Origin: Arcobacter sp. CECT 8985
GTDB taxonomy: Bacteria; Campylobacterota; Campylobacteria; Campylobacterales; Arcobacteraceae
Length of the DNA stretch: 64,000 bases
Direction of reading: 5' to 3'
Assembly: GCF_004116495.1 (NCBI RefSeq)
Contig: NZ_PDKC01000003.1
Coordinates: 1-64,000 of the forward strand
The notes beneath the pieces are model-generated. The model searched no databases. It was not told the origin of the DNA and saw only the letters and a program-made list of their open reading frames with translations. This document shows, one piece after another, positions 38,587 to 47,740 of this stretch (positions within the stretch are counted from its first letter, which is position 1; each line of letters starts with the position of its first letter). The position numbers and the translations under genes are program-made.

Positions 38587-39774
38587 ATGGAAATAAACTC
38601 AATTTCTTATATAATTGATACACTTTTTGCAATCTTTGCAATGGTGTTAATTATTTTTATGGTTCCTGGCTTTGCTATGCTTGAAGCAGGACTTGTAAGA
38701 ACAAAAAATGTAACTGCTGTATTAACTATAAATACTTTAATCTATTGTGTAGCTTCAATGGCATTTTTATTAATTGGATATTCTATTGCTTTTGGAGATT
38801 TTGGAAGTGATACTATGAGTAAATGGGCTGCATTTATGTTCCAAATGGCATTTGTTGGTAAAGTTGTAAATATTATGAGTGGTGGAGTTAGTGAAAGAGC
38901 GAAAATAATTCCATTAACTATATTTACAGTTATTATGGCTGCAATTATTTATCCATTAATTGTAAATGTAACTTGGGGAACAAATATTTTAAAAGGAACA
39001 TTTCTTGAATTAAATATGTATGATTTAGCTGGTTCTACTGTTATTCATAGTACTGGTGGATGGGCATTACTTGCTGCAATTTTGATAATTGGTTCAAGAC
39101 ATGGTAGATATACAAAAGATGGTGCAATAAGAGTAATTCCAGCTTCAAATGTTCCTTTGGTTACTTTAGGTGCATTAATTTTATGGATTGGATGGTTTGG
39201 TTTTAATGGTGGTAGTGTTGGCTCAATTGCAAGTAAAGAAAATGCAGATGCTGTTGCATTAACAATTATGAATACAAACACAGCGGGACTTTCTGGTGCA
39301 ATAATGGTATCAATTATCATGTATTTGAAATACAAAAAATTGGATTTGACTATGATTTTAAATGGTGCTTTAGGTGGTCTTGTTGCAATTACTGCAGGTC
39401 CAGATTTATATGATATTCATACTCCAATTATTATTGGTGCAATAGGTGGAGCTTTAGTTGTTTTTGCTGTAACATTTTTTGATAAATTAAAAATTGATGA
39501 TCCAGTTGGGGCTTTATCTGTGCATTTAGTAAATGGTATTTGGGGAACTCTTGCAGTTGGAATTTTTGCAAGTAATGGCAATGACATCACTTTATTAGGA
39601 CAAGTAAAAGGAATTATTGTAGTTGGAATGTTTGCATTTATTTGTTCGTATATTGTATTATTTATAATAAATAAAATTATTCCTTTAAGAGCAACTCATG
39701 ATGAAGAAGTTCAAGGATTAGATGTGGAAGAGTGTGGTCTTGAAGCTTACCCTGAATTTAAAAGAGCATTTTAA
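38587..39774 (+). CDS. amt: Ammonium transporter 2
   Basis: This second Amt of 395 residues has GFAMLEAGLVRTKN near 28-41, twin-His motifs STVIHSTGGW and LSVHLVNGIWGT, and the PII-contact tail GLDVEECGLEAYPEF. It differs from the first where the usual FQ-F-ATSASVISG pore stretch reads FQMAFVGKVVNIMSG, and it lacks the GHWTWGG segment. Affinity or control may thus differ. SD CGGAGG is strong. A second PII gene follows after 86 bases. Confidence 0.94.
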   Translation: MEINSISYIIDTLFAIFAMVLIIFMVPGFAMLEAGLVRTKNVTAVLTINTLIYCVASMAFLLIGYSIAFGDFGSDTMSKWAAFMFQMAFVGKVVNIMSGGVSERAKIIPLTIFTVIMAAIIYPLIVNVTWGTNILKGTFLELNMYDLAGSTVIHSTGGWALLAAILIIGSRHGRYTKDGAIRVIPASNVPLVTLGALILWIGWFGFNGGSVGSIASKENADAVALTIMNTNTAGLSGAIMVSIIMYLKYKKLDLTMILNGALGGLVAITAGPDLYDIHTPIIIGAIGGALVVFAVTFFDKLKIDDPVGALSVHLVNGIWGTLAVGIFASNGNDITLLGQVKGIIVVGMFAFICSYIVLFIINKIIPLRATHDEEVQGLDVEECGLEAYPEFKRAF

Positions 39775-39842
39775 TATATTTAATTGCAAAAAGTGGCTTA
39801 AGATAATTTTAATTTAAACAAAATTTGTTAAAATATATATAA

Positions 39843-40199
<357 letters not shown>

Positions 40200-40201
40200 A
40201 A

Positions 40202-41224
40202 ATGCAGCAATTCGAAATATATTCACCTTTGGATATGCATCTTCATTTAAGAGATGAAGATATGTTAAAATTAGTGGCTCCAAAAACCTCAAATACTTTT
40301 GCTGGTGCACTTGTTATGCCTAATTTAGTCCCACCTGTTACTACTAAAGAGGCTTTATTATCATATAAACAAAGAATAAAAGAAGCTTGTAATGATGATA
40401 AATTTGAGCCTTTTATGACTCTTTTTTTTAAAAATGATTATACTTATGAATTTTTAAATGATATAAAAGATGATATTATAGCATTAAAATTATATCCAGC
40501 AGGTATCACTACAAACTCTGAAAATGGTGTTTCTTCAATGGATATAGAAGTTTTAAGACCTACTTTAGAAATATTAAGTGAATTAAATATCCCTTTGTGT
40601 GTTCATGGTGAAACAAATGGTTTTGTTATGGATAGAGAAAAAGAGTTTATGCCAATTTATGAGTCATTAGCTATTGCTTTTCCTAATTTAAAAATTATTA
40701 TGGAACATATTACAACAAAAGATGCAGTTGAACTAATGAATAAACATAATAATTTATATGCTACAGTTACTTTACATCATCTTTTGATAACACTTGATGA
40801 TGTTGCTGGTGGAGCATTAAAACCACATCTATTTTGTAAACCAATTGCAAAGAGATATGAAGATAGAAGTGCACTTTTAAATGCAGCTTTAAATGCTCAT
40901 CCAAAACTTATGTTTGGAAGTGATAGTGCTCCTCATCCAAAGCATAAAAAAGAGTGTTGTGGATGTGCTGCTGGAGTTTTTACTTCGCCAATTGCACTTC
41001 AAGTATTAACTGAACTTTTTCATAGGTATGGGAAATTAGATAATTTAAATGCTTTTGTTAGTTTAAATGCACAAAAAATATATAATTTCAAAGCAATAGA
41101 TAAAAAAATAACATTAGTTAAACAAGAGTTTATAGTTCCTGAAATTTATGAATATAAAAATGAAAATGTAGTTCCAATGTATGCAGGTGAAAGTATTGCT
41201 TGGAGTATAAAAGAAATTAAATAA
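40202..41224 (+). CDS. pyrC: Dihydroorotase
   Basis: PyrC closes carbamoyl-aspartate to dihydroorotate in pyrimidine synthesis. The 340-residue length and the zinc motif DMHLHLRD near 11-18 mark the short class II enzymes (E. coli PyrC type). ADD-like VHGET near 137 and GSDSAPHPK near 239 give further metal or active-site residues. It starts two bases after glnK 2, with GAGGAAG inside that gene as the ribosome site, an unusual partner that couples nitrogen status with pyrimidine supply at transcript level. Confidence 0.95.
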   Translation: MQQFEIYSPLDMHLHLRDEDMLKLVAPKTSNTFAGALVMPNLVPPVTTKEALLSYKQRIKEACNDDKFEPFMTLFFKNDYTYEFLNDIKDDIIALKLYPAGITTNSENGVSSMDIEVLRPTLEILSELNIPLCVHGETNGFVMDREKEFMPIYESLAIAFPNLKIIMEHITTKDAVELMNKHNNLYATVTLHHLLITLDDVAGGALKPHLFCKPIAKRYEDRSALLNAALNAHPKLMFGSDSAPHPKHKKECCGCAAGVFTSPIALQVLTELFHRYGKLDNLNAFVSLNAQKIYNFKAIDKKITLVKQEFIVPEIYEYKNENVVPMYAGESIAWSIKEIK

Positions 41225-41229
41225 TATAT

Positions 41230-41254
41230 TATTAAGAAGGGTTACTTCTTAATA
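41230..41254. terminator. Bidirectional terminator between pyrC and fliM
   Basis: A perfect 10-bp stem TATTAAGAAG / CTTCTTAATA with a five-base loop lies between the convergent genes and overlaps the fliM stop. Confidence 0.65.
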
Positions 41255-42346
41255 TACCCCTTTTTCTGCAAGAAGACGTCTAATATTAGCATTTGTTTCT
41301 TTTGCTTTTTGTTCTCTATCTTCTCTCATAACTCTTAAAATTTCAAGTGTTTCTTGTTTTTCATGGTCAATGTTTGATTCAATTTGAACAGCTTTCCTAT
41401 TATTTGAGAGTCCTGATAAACCAACAAATTTTTCTTTTCTATTTATATAAACTTTAGAAGAAGATGAACTCGCATTTTTATTAAATACAATTACATCATT
41501 TTTCTTTATATTTAATATATCTTCTACATACATCTCTGTTTCAGCCATGATTGCTTCAACATGCATTTTTGCACCAGAAATAAGTGTAGTAATATCTCTT
41601 CTTCTACTGATTTTTCTATTTTTACCTTCAGAAAAAATTCTTTCAACAATTTTATTTAATAACTGCTCTATGTAAGAAATAGGGTAACAAATAGATAAAA
41701 ATCCTGATTCTTCATCAATTGTAATTTCAAGTACAACAAGAAGTACAATTTCATGGTCAGAGATAATTTGAATGGCATTTGCATTTGTATCTCTAGATTC
41801 AATTTTAAAATTTAAAGTTGTTACTTCATCCCAAGCTCTATACATATGTTTAACAAACATTTTATAGAAGTGATCAAAAATTTCAACTTCAATTTCAGTT
41901 AATTCTCTATCTAGGTTATCACTTGCTGCAACTGCTCCACTTCCTAAAAGTTCAGCAATTATTTTATGTGAAATTCCTGGGTTACATTCAATTACAATTC
42001 TTCCTTCTAAGGGCTTAATTGATAATGTATTTAAAGAAGTTAATTGAGGAATTGACAAAATAAATTCCCCATAAGTCATTTGTTCAATTGAATAGAGTTT
42101 TATATCAACAATTTTTCTTAACATTGCTGAAAGATCAGTAATCAGATCTCTTAGCATTTTATCATGTAAAGTTGAGAATGCTTTAAATTGCTCATTTGAA
42201 ATTCTATTTGGCTTTTTAAAATCATATATTGAATAATTTTTTTCTTTAGATATAGGTTTTTCTTCGACCGTAGTGTCGATATCTTCACCCTGTTCAGCAA
42301 TATCTAAAAGAGCATCAATTTCATCTTGACTTAAAAATTCAGCCAT
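41249..42346 (-). CDS. fliM: Flagellar motor switch protein FliM
   Basis: FliM forms the C-ring with FliG and FliN and binds phospho-CheY to change rotation. The 365-residue protein has the N-terminal CheY-binding peptide LSQDEIDALL (5-14), the middle CheC-like domain (about 60-235) with LLGSGAVAA near 132, and a C-terminal SpoA-like domain. It carries a charged C-terminal extension (about 320-365). It overlaps flgI by one base, so both are translated together. Confidence 0.95.
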   Translation of the reverse strand: MAEFLSQDEIDALLDIAEQGEDIDTTVEEKPISKEKNYSIYDFKKPNRISNEQFKAFSTLHDKMLRDLITDLSAMLRKIVDIKLYSIEQMTYGEFILSIPQLTSLNTLSIKPLEGRIVIECNPGISHKIIAELLGSGAVAASDNLDRELTEIEVEIFDHFYKMFVKHMYRAWDEVTTLNFKIESRDTNANAIQIISDHEIVLLVVLEITIDEESGFLSICYPISYIEQLLNKIVERIFSEGKNRKISRRRDITTLISGAKMHVEAIMAETEMYVEDILNIKKNDVIVFNKNASSSSSKVYINRKEKFVGLSGLSNNRKAVQIESNIDHEKQETLEILRVMREDREQKAKETNANIRRLLAEKGVY

Positions 42347-43401
42347 TATTGTCCTCTTATTTCAACATCAGCATCAATTGAACCTAAATCTTTTATAAGT
42401 TTTATAGTTTCAATTATATCTGTGATTGGTAGTTTCATTATTTTCATTGCTCTCATCAAGTCTGATACTGTAGGAGCACTTTTTGTATTTATTAGAGCAT
42501 TATCAATATTAACAACTGGTTTATTACCAATTTTTACATTATCTCCGATATCTACACCTTTATTTATTTTATTATCATTCCATTGTTCATCATCTAAAGG
42601 AGATTTTTTTACTCTTAGAGTAAATCCATCTCTAGAAACAGTTACCGGATCAACTTTTATATCTGCACCTGCAATTATCATTTCTCTGTTCATATCAATA
42701 ATAATTTTCTTTTTGAATGAATCATCAAGTTTAATATTTTGAACAATAGACAAAAATTTAACCATTGACATATCTTTTGGTTTTTTTACATTTATTGTTC
42801 TTGTATCTTCTGCACTAGCAAGCTTTTTACCAAATCTTTTATTTATTTTATTTTCAATGGTAAATGCATGCTTTGCACTACTTTTTTTCAAACTCAATGT
42901 TATCATATTTTCATCTTTTAAATCATATGCAACTTCATTCTCAATTGTAGCACCTTCATATATAAAACCAGTTGTTAAGTTGTTTAAATCAGCAACAATT
43001 GTTCCTTGTGCAAGAGCATAAACATTTCCATCAACACCTTTTAATTGTGTTAAAAGTAGCTGTCCGTGGTCTATTGATTTTGCATCACCAATTGCAGAAA
43101 CTTTAATTTTAATTTTATCACCTTGTCTAGAAAAAGCAGGAAGTTTTGCTGTTACCATAACTGCTGCAATATTTTTAGATTTAATAGAAGATGTTGGAAT
43201 CTTAATATATGAGTTTCTAAGTAGATTTTGCAATGATTGCATTGTAAATTGACTTTTATCACCTGTTCCTGCAAGTCCTACAACTAAGCCATAACCAATG
43301 AGTTGGTTATCTCTTATTCCCACTACATTAGATATATCTTTTATTGACTGTGCAAAAATTGATGATGTTAAAAATAATAAAATAACAACGATACTTTTCA
43401 A
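42346..43401 (-). CDS. flgI: Flagellar P-ring protein FlgI
   Basis: FlgI builds the P-ring around the rod in the peptidoglycan layer. The 351-residue protein has a signal peptide (MKSIVVILLFLTSSIFAQ) and family motifs IKDISNVVGIRDNQLIGYGLVVG (start) and GTGDKSQFT near 46. It is periplasmic. The gene is followed by fliM rather than flgJ, and is divergent from the acidic repeat protein gene with 91 bases between. Confidence 0.95.
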   Translation of the reverse strand: MKSIVVILLFLTSSIFAQSIKDISNVVGIRDNQLIGYGLVVGLAGTGDKSQFTMQSLQNLLRNSYIKIPTSSIKSKNIAAVMVTAKLPAFSRQGDKIKIKVSAIGDAKSIDHGQLLLTQLKGVDGNVYALAQGTIVADLNNLTTGFIYEGATIENEVAYDLKDENMITLSLKKSSAKHAFTIENKINKRFGKKLASAEDTRTINVKKPKDMSMVKFLSIVQNIKLDDSFKKKIIIDMNREMIIAGADIKVDPVTVSRDGFTLRVKKSPLDDEQWNDNKINKGVDIGDNVKIGNKPVVNIDNALINTKSAPTVSDLMRAMKIMKLPITDIIETIKLIKDLGSIDADVEIRGQ

Positions 43402-43458
43402 AGAAACACACCTTTTTCAATTTCATTTTATTTTATCTAAAATTTTATAAAATATAGG

Positions 43459-43464
43459 TATAAT
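43459..43464 (+). promoter_or_regulatory. -10 box for the flagellar operon at 43493
   Basis: A TATAAT (GGTATAATCT) stands 28 bases before the TTG start. I see neither a sigma-54 (GG-N10-GC) nor a clear sigma-28 promoter in this divergent region, so sigma-70 control is likely. Confidence 0.55.
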
Positions 43465-43492
43465 CTATACAAAAATTATTTTAGGGTTATAT

Positions 43493-44824
43493 TTGAACAT
43501 TTATATTTATGGAAATTCAGACTTTAAAGAAGAAATAAATAATCTTCTAGAGCATTCAAATGTTAAATTTAGACTAGATGAAAATAGCTCAATAATCCAA
43601 TTAGATAGTATTGAGCAATTAAAAAATGCCATTGAAGAAGAGCCTGAAGATATATACTTAATAGATGATTCAAAGATAATAAAGAAAAAATCAATCAATT
43701 CAAAATTCAAGTTTTTAAGACCTAAAGATGGTATAGAACAAGAATATCTACTTGACCATGGCATAGGTGATATGTCTATTGATTCACTAGAAGAATTGAC
43801 AACTCATATTATCAATAAAATAGAAAAATCAAATAAAAAAAGTATTATTGATGATGGTGTTGAAGAATCTATTCGAAATATTGTTGATGAAGCCTATGAA
43901 GATGAAGAAGAATATGAACCATTAGATGATGAATTAAGTTCTTTATTAACACATATTGATCCAAATGAAGATGAACCCATGAATGATTTCTTTGATCAAA
44001 CTCCTAAAATGGATGATAATGATATAGCAACGTCTTCAAAAGATTATTTTGATGAATTTATTAATGAAGAAGATAGACCTATGACATATGCTGAAATCTC
44101 AGCAGCTAAACAAAGTGAAGAAAATTTTGAATCAGAAGATTATAAGTCTGATTCAAGTAATGATACAGATTTCTCAGACTTAGATGAAATGATGAATATG
44201 TCTGATCAATTATCACACGACGATAATCACGATGATGACTTTTCAGATTTAGATGACTTAATGAATTTACCAGATGAACAATTATCGAATAAGTCTGATA
44301 ATAGTGAAGATTTTTCAGATTTAGATGATTTGATAAATATGAATAATAATGATGTTAATAGCGAAGAAAAAAGCTATGAAGATGAAACTCCAGAAGAGAT
44401 AAAAGAGGAATTAATTAATGCTTTGGAAGAGGAAAATGCAACAGAAAATGATTTATCAGATTTAGATGAATTAATGAAAGAACAAGATCCTATAGACACG
44501 CAAGAAAATAATGATATAATTAGTAAAGAAAAATTAGAAGATATAAAAGAGAATATAGCAGCAAAAGGAGAAAAAATGGCAAGTGAGTTTTCTGAATTAG
44601 ATAGTTTAAATGAAAATGATGTTTTATCTGCATTAGAGGGATTAAACGATGATATAAAGCCAAGTACTTCTTTACCTGATATAGAAGAGATAAAACCATC
44701 TACAAGTAGTAGTGATAAAGAATCAATATCATTAGATAGTAGTAATGCACAAGATATTGTAGCTTTAGTACAAAAATTGTTAAATAATAAAACTTTGGAG
44801 ATAACAATAAAGATAAAAGATTAA
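43493..44824 (+). CDS. Acidic protein with DFSDLDDLM repeats, flagellar operon
   Basis: The 443-residue protein is not recognised as a known family. The first 120 residues look folded (MNIYIYGNSDFKEEINNLLE, then RPKDGIEQEYLLDHG). Residues from about 120 to 410 are highly acidic and of low complexity, and contain five copies of a motif like DFSDLDDLMN (DNA near 44168, 44233, 44308, 44449, 44581). The tail (QDIVALVQKLLNNKTLEITIKIKD) looks folded again. The start is TTG with TTAGGG before it. It ends three bases before fliQ. It may be the counterpart of the acidic poly-E-rich proteins found near flagellar genes in Helicobacter, with low confidence. Confidence 0.75.
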   Translation: MNIYIYGNSDFKEEINNLLEHSNVKFRLDENSSIIQLDSIEQLKNAIEEEPEDIYLIDDSKIIKKKSINSKFKFLRPKDGIEQEYLLDHGIGDMSIDSLEELTTHIINKIEKSNKKSIIDDGVEESIRNIVDEAYEDEEEYEPLDDELSSLLTHIDPNEDEPMNDFFDQTPKMDDNDIATSSKDYFDEFINEEDRPMTYAEISAAKQSEENFESEDYKSDSSNDTDFSDLDEMMNMSDQLSHDDNHDDDFSDLDDLMNLPDEQLSNKSDNSEDFSDLDDLINMNNNDVNSEEKSYEDETPEEIKEELINALEEENATENDLSDLDELMKEQDPIDTQENNDIISKEKLEDIKENIAAKGEKMASEFSELDSLNENDVLSALEGLNDDIKPSTSLPDIEEIKPSTSSSDKESISLDSSNAQDIVALVQKLLNNKTLEITIKIKD

Positions 44825-44827
44825 TAT

Positions 44828-45094
44828 ATGGAAATGGATCTAATTGGAATTGCTGAGAATACAGTAAAAATTATATTAATATTAGGAATGCCATCTTTAA
44901 TTGTAAGTATGGTTATTGGATTATTAATATCAATATTTCAAGCTGTTACTCAAGTTTCAGATGCTTCATTATCTTTTGTTCCAAAAGTTATATTTGTTTC
45001 TGTTTTTGTATTGATCTCATTACCTTGGATGGGTGATCATATAGTAACTTATGCACAAGATTTGTGGAATATAATGCTAGTTTTTGGGAAGTAA
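44828..45094 (+). CDS. fliQ: Flagellar export gate protein FliQ
   Basis: FliQ is part of the FliPQR export gate of the flagellar type III secretion system. The 88-residue protein has two membrane hairpin helices (about 15-38 and 50-75) joined by the family motif SIFQAVTQVSDASLSFVPK. It lies between the acidic repeat gene and the FliJ-like gene, each within four bases. Confidence 0.95.
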   Translation: MEMDLIGIAENTVKIILILGMPSLIVSMVIGLLISIFQAVTQVSDASLSFVPKVIFVSVFVLISLPWMGDHIVTYAQDLWNIMLVFGK

Positions 45095-45097
45095 AAA

Positions 45098-45502
45098 ATG
45101 ATTAAAAAGTTGTATGAGTTAAAAAAGACTCAAGTAGATAGAAAGTTAATGGAGAAGGGACAATTAATGAGTCAAATTGATGCAATTGATACAGAGCTTT
45201 CTATTACTCAAGCAAAAATCAATACAACTGGGGTTCAACCTCATGGAGCAATTTCAGATTTTACAATTTTACAAATGCATAAAAATAGTATGAAACTTCA
45301 TATGAGTAAATTAAAAGTAAAAAAGACAAATTTACAGAAAAAATATGAAGTAGTAGTAAATGAGCTTATAGAACTTCAAAAAGAGAGTGAGCAGTTTGAT
45401 TATCTTTTGCAAGAAGAAAAAAAACAGAAAATAAAAGCTGTATTAAAAGCAGAAGAAGACGCTGCAGCAGAGTACATGCAAAGTAAGTATATAAGGGGTT
45501 AA
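45098..45502 (+). CDS. FliJ-like coiled-coil flagellar protein
   Basis: The 134-residue protein is almost all helical coiled coil rich in Lys, Glu and Gln, with size and heptad pattern like FliJ (export ATPase stalk and chaperone escort). No sequence motif proves it. Position between fliQ and a MotE-like gene supports a flagellar role. It could also be an unrelated structural protein. Confidence 0.6.
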   Translation: MIKKLYELKKTQVDRKLMEKGQLMSQIDAIDTELSITQAKINTTGVQPHGAISDFTILQMHKNSMKLHMSKLKVKKTNLQKKYEVVVNELIELQKESEQFDYLLQEEKKQKIKAVLKAEEDAAAEYMQSKYIRG

Positions 45503-45509
45503 CTATAAA

Positions 45510-46001
45510 ATGCTAAGTAAGATATTTTTTATTTCATGTTTTTGTACAACATTATTATTTTGTGCACAAGAGAGTACATCGGATTTTATAAAACAGAAAA
45601 TTGAAATAAGAGAATTAAAAAAAGAGTTAAACGATTTTTATAATAAAAAAGAAACTGAATATAAACAAAGAAAAAAAGAGTTACAAGATATATTAACAAA
45701 AATTGAAAAAGATAAAGAAGAGATAAAAAATACAAGAGATAGTAATTTAAAAATATTACAAGATATTAAAGGAGAAGTGTCATCTAAAACTTCAAAAATC
45801 TATAACAATATGAAACCAAAAGTAAGTGCCCAAATTTTTGATAAAATGATAGAAGAGGGAAATATTCAAGATGTATTTGATATTATCTTGAAACTTAAAG
45901 AGAAAAAAGTTACTCTAATATTGAAATTTTTAAATGTAAATAATGCTTCACAATTAACACTAATGTTAAAAGAATATGCTAAAAAAAATATAAAAGGATA
46001 G
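45510..46001 (+). CDS. MotE-like periplasmic flagellar protein
   Basis: The 163-residue protein starts with a signal peptide (MLSKIFFISCFCTTLLFCA), followed by a coiled coil (about 25-95) and a small C-terminal MgtE_N-like domain (MKPKVSAQIFDKM...IILKLKEKKVTLILKFL). That layout is known for MotE, a chaperone-like protein for the stator protein MotC/PflB in Campylobacterota and others. The name is a fit of layout and context rather than of a diagnostic motif. Confidence 0.65.
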   Translation: MLSKIFFISCFCTTLLFCAQESTSDFIKQKIEIRELKKELNDFYNKKETEYKQRKKELQDILTKIEKDKEEIKNTRDSNLKILQDIKGEVSSKTSKIYNNMKPKVSAQIFDKMIEEGNIQDVFDIILKLKEKKVTLILKFLNVNNASQLTLMLKEYAKKNIKG

Positions 46002-46005
46002 GTTT

Positions 46006-46533
46006 ATGGCAGAAGAAGAAAATAGCGTACCTGCAAAAAGTGGTGGAAAAGGACTAATGATAGTCTTAATTATATTAGTTGTAGTACTTTTACTTGCAGT
46101 AGGTGCAATGGGATACTTTATGCTTACAAAAGGCTCATTATCAGAGAACTCAAATGTACAAGAAAATGCAAAAGAACAAAAAGATTCTAATACACAAGAG
46201 ACTTATAGAGCTGCAATAAATGATTTAGTTTTAAATATTACTAATTCAAGAGGAAGAGAAAAGTTAATGAAGTTATCTTTTACTATTACAAGTACAGAGC
46301 CAACTATTGCGCAAATTTTTGAAAATCATAAACCTGAAATAGTAGATATTGTTATTTCTCAAATTAGTGCAAGAAGTTCAGAAGAACTATTAACTGTTGG
46401 GGGTAAGGCACTATTAAAAGAAGAATTGATTGATGAAATAAATTCAGTAATAAATGAAGTGAATGCATCAAATGAAGATATTAAAAAAGATAGTATTAAA
46501 AATCTTTATTTCACTACTTTTGTAATTAAATAA
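46006..46533 (+). CDS. fliL: Flagellar basal body-associated protein FliL
   Basis: FliL surrounds the stator units and supports torque. The 175-residue protein has one membrane helix (about 17-40) and a periplasmic domain with YRAAINDLVLNITNSRGREKLMKL near 66-88 and the terminal FTTFVIK typical of the family. It follows the MotE-like gene at four bases. Confidence 0.93.
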   Translation: MAEEENSVPAKSGGKGLMIVLIILVVVLLLAVGAMGYFMLTKGSLSENSNVQENAKEQKDSNTQETYRAAINDLVLNITNSRGREKLMKLSFTITSTEPTIAQIFENHKPEIVDIVISQISARSSEELLTVGGKALLKEELIDEINSVINEVNASNEDIKKDSIKNLYFTTFVIK

Positions 46534-46550
46534 TTAATAAGAGGATTAGT

Positions 46551-46982
46551 ATGATAATAGCAGTAAAAAGAACATCTAAAAAAAGATTGATAATAAAAAT
46601 TATATCAATTTTTGCTGTAATAGCTATGTTTGTAGCTTACTATTCTCATATGAGCGATAAATTTACACAAGATGCAAAAAAAGAAAAATTGGAAAAAATG
46701 TCTCAATCAAAATCCCAATTAGAGAAAAAAAGAAAAAGCGAGATAGAAAAAATTATCTATAGAGAAGTTGAAAGTGCAGTTGATTTAGTAGGTCAATTAA
46801 ATGTTAGAAATGTAAAAATTATTGGCAATAGAATTGTGATAGTTTGTGACCCTGATACTAATATAGATGCTTTAGTTGTACGATATGGGACTATGGCTTT
46901 AGTAAAAAGAACAATAGATGATATAAAAATTGCAATAGATTTAAAATATGTAGTTGAAAGTAAGTATAATGAAAATAATTAG
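46551..46982 (+). CDS. Single-pass membrane protein of unknown function, flagellar operon
   Basis: The 143-residue protein has a basic N-terminus, one membrane helix (about 12-32), a short coiled coil (about 38-68) and a small C-terminal alpha/beta domain (about 70-140) with NVRNVKIIGNRIVIVCDP. I do not recognise the family. It overlaps flgH by 14 bases and has AAGAGG before its start, so it is a real, cotranscribed gene, perhaps a basal-body or motor accessory factor. Confidence 0.7.
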   Translation: MIIAVKRTSKKRLIIKIISIFAVIAMFVAYYSHMSDKFTQDAKKEKLEKMSQSKSQLEKKRKSEIEKIIYREVESAVDLVGQLNVRNVKIIGNRIVIVCDPDTNIDALVVRYGTMALVKRTIDDIKIAIDLKYVVESKYNENN

Positions 46983-47682
46983 TTTAATAATAACTACCTT
47001 TGTGGTATCTGTACTTTTTTCAGGTTGTATTGCAACTCCTGAAACATTAGATTTTTCAAAACCAAAAATGCAATTACCAAAACCTAAAAAAGAAGTAAAA
47101 AAGAAAAAAGGCTCTTTATATACAAGAAAAGGACCTTCATTATTTGCAGATAAAAAAGATCTACAAATTGGAGATATCATTCAAATTAGAATTGATGAAT
47201 CATTAAACTCAGATACTAAAAATAAAAGAGAGTTAACAAGAAGTGATGATACAAGTTTAGGTGGCGGACTTTTAACTCCTATGAGTGGGAATGTTCTTGG
47301 TGGAACTGTTGGAAAAGTTGCAAATAAGTTTAATAGATCAGCAGGTGTAAGTTTTAACTCTACTAATGAAAGTAAAAATAATGGTGAAGCAAAAACAACG
47401 CTAGATGAGTCTTTTTCTACTACAATTTCTGCTATAATAGAGCAAACATATAGAAATGGCAATTATTATATAAGAGGTAATAAACAGTTATTAATTGATG
47501 GACAAAAACAAGAATTAATAATTACAGGAGTAATTAGACCATATGATATTACACCAGATAATAGTATTTCTTCTTCTCAAATAGCAAATTTAAAAATATT
47601 ATATGTCAAAAATGGAGAAGAAAAAGATGTAATGCATACTCCATGGGGAACGCAATTATTACAAAAGATCTGGCCTTTCTAA
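46969..47682 (+). CDS. flgH: Flagellar L-ring lipoprotein FlgH
   Basis: FlgH forms the outer-membrane L-ring. The 237-residue protein has a lipoprotein signal MKIISLIITTFVVSVLFSGC with the lipid-bearing Cys20, and family stretches QIGDIIQIRIDES, GNYYIRGNKQLLIDGQKQEL and GVIRPYDI. The TTG at 46954 would lengthen the n-region; the ATG at 46969 gives a standard lipoprotein signal. The start lies inside the preceding gene. Confidence 0.94.
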   Translation: MKIISLIITTFVVSVLFSGCIATPETLDFSKPKMQLPKPKKEVKKKKGSLYTRKGPSLFADKKDLQIGDIIQIRIDESLNSDTKNKRELTRSDDTSLGGGLLTPMSGNVLGGTVGKVANKFNRSAGVSFNSTNESKNNGEAKTTLDESFSTTISAIIEQTYRNGNYYIRGNKQLLIDGQKQELIITGVIRPYDITPDNSISSSQIANLKILYVKNGEEKDVMHTPWGTQLLQKIWPF

Positions 47683-47703
47683 GCTAAAATTAAGAATTGT
47701 AAT

Positions 47704-47726
47704 GCAATAATTAGTTAAATTATTGC
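47704..47726 (+). promoter_or_regulatory. Inverted repeat before flgK
   Basis: GCAATAATT and AATTATTGC are separated by five bases, two bases before the AAAGGAG ribosome site of flgK. Without a U-run it may be a leader hairpin or a weak attenuator between flgH and flgK. Confidence 0.4.
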
Positions 47727-47740
47727 AAAAGGAGTATATT

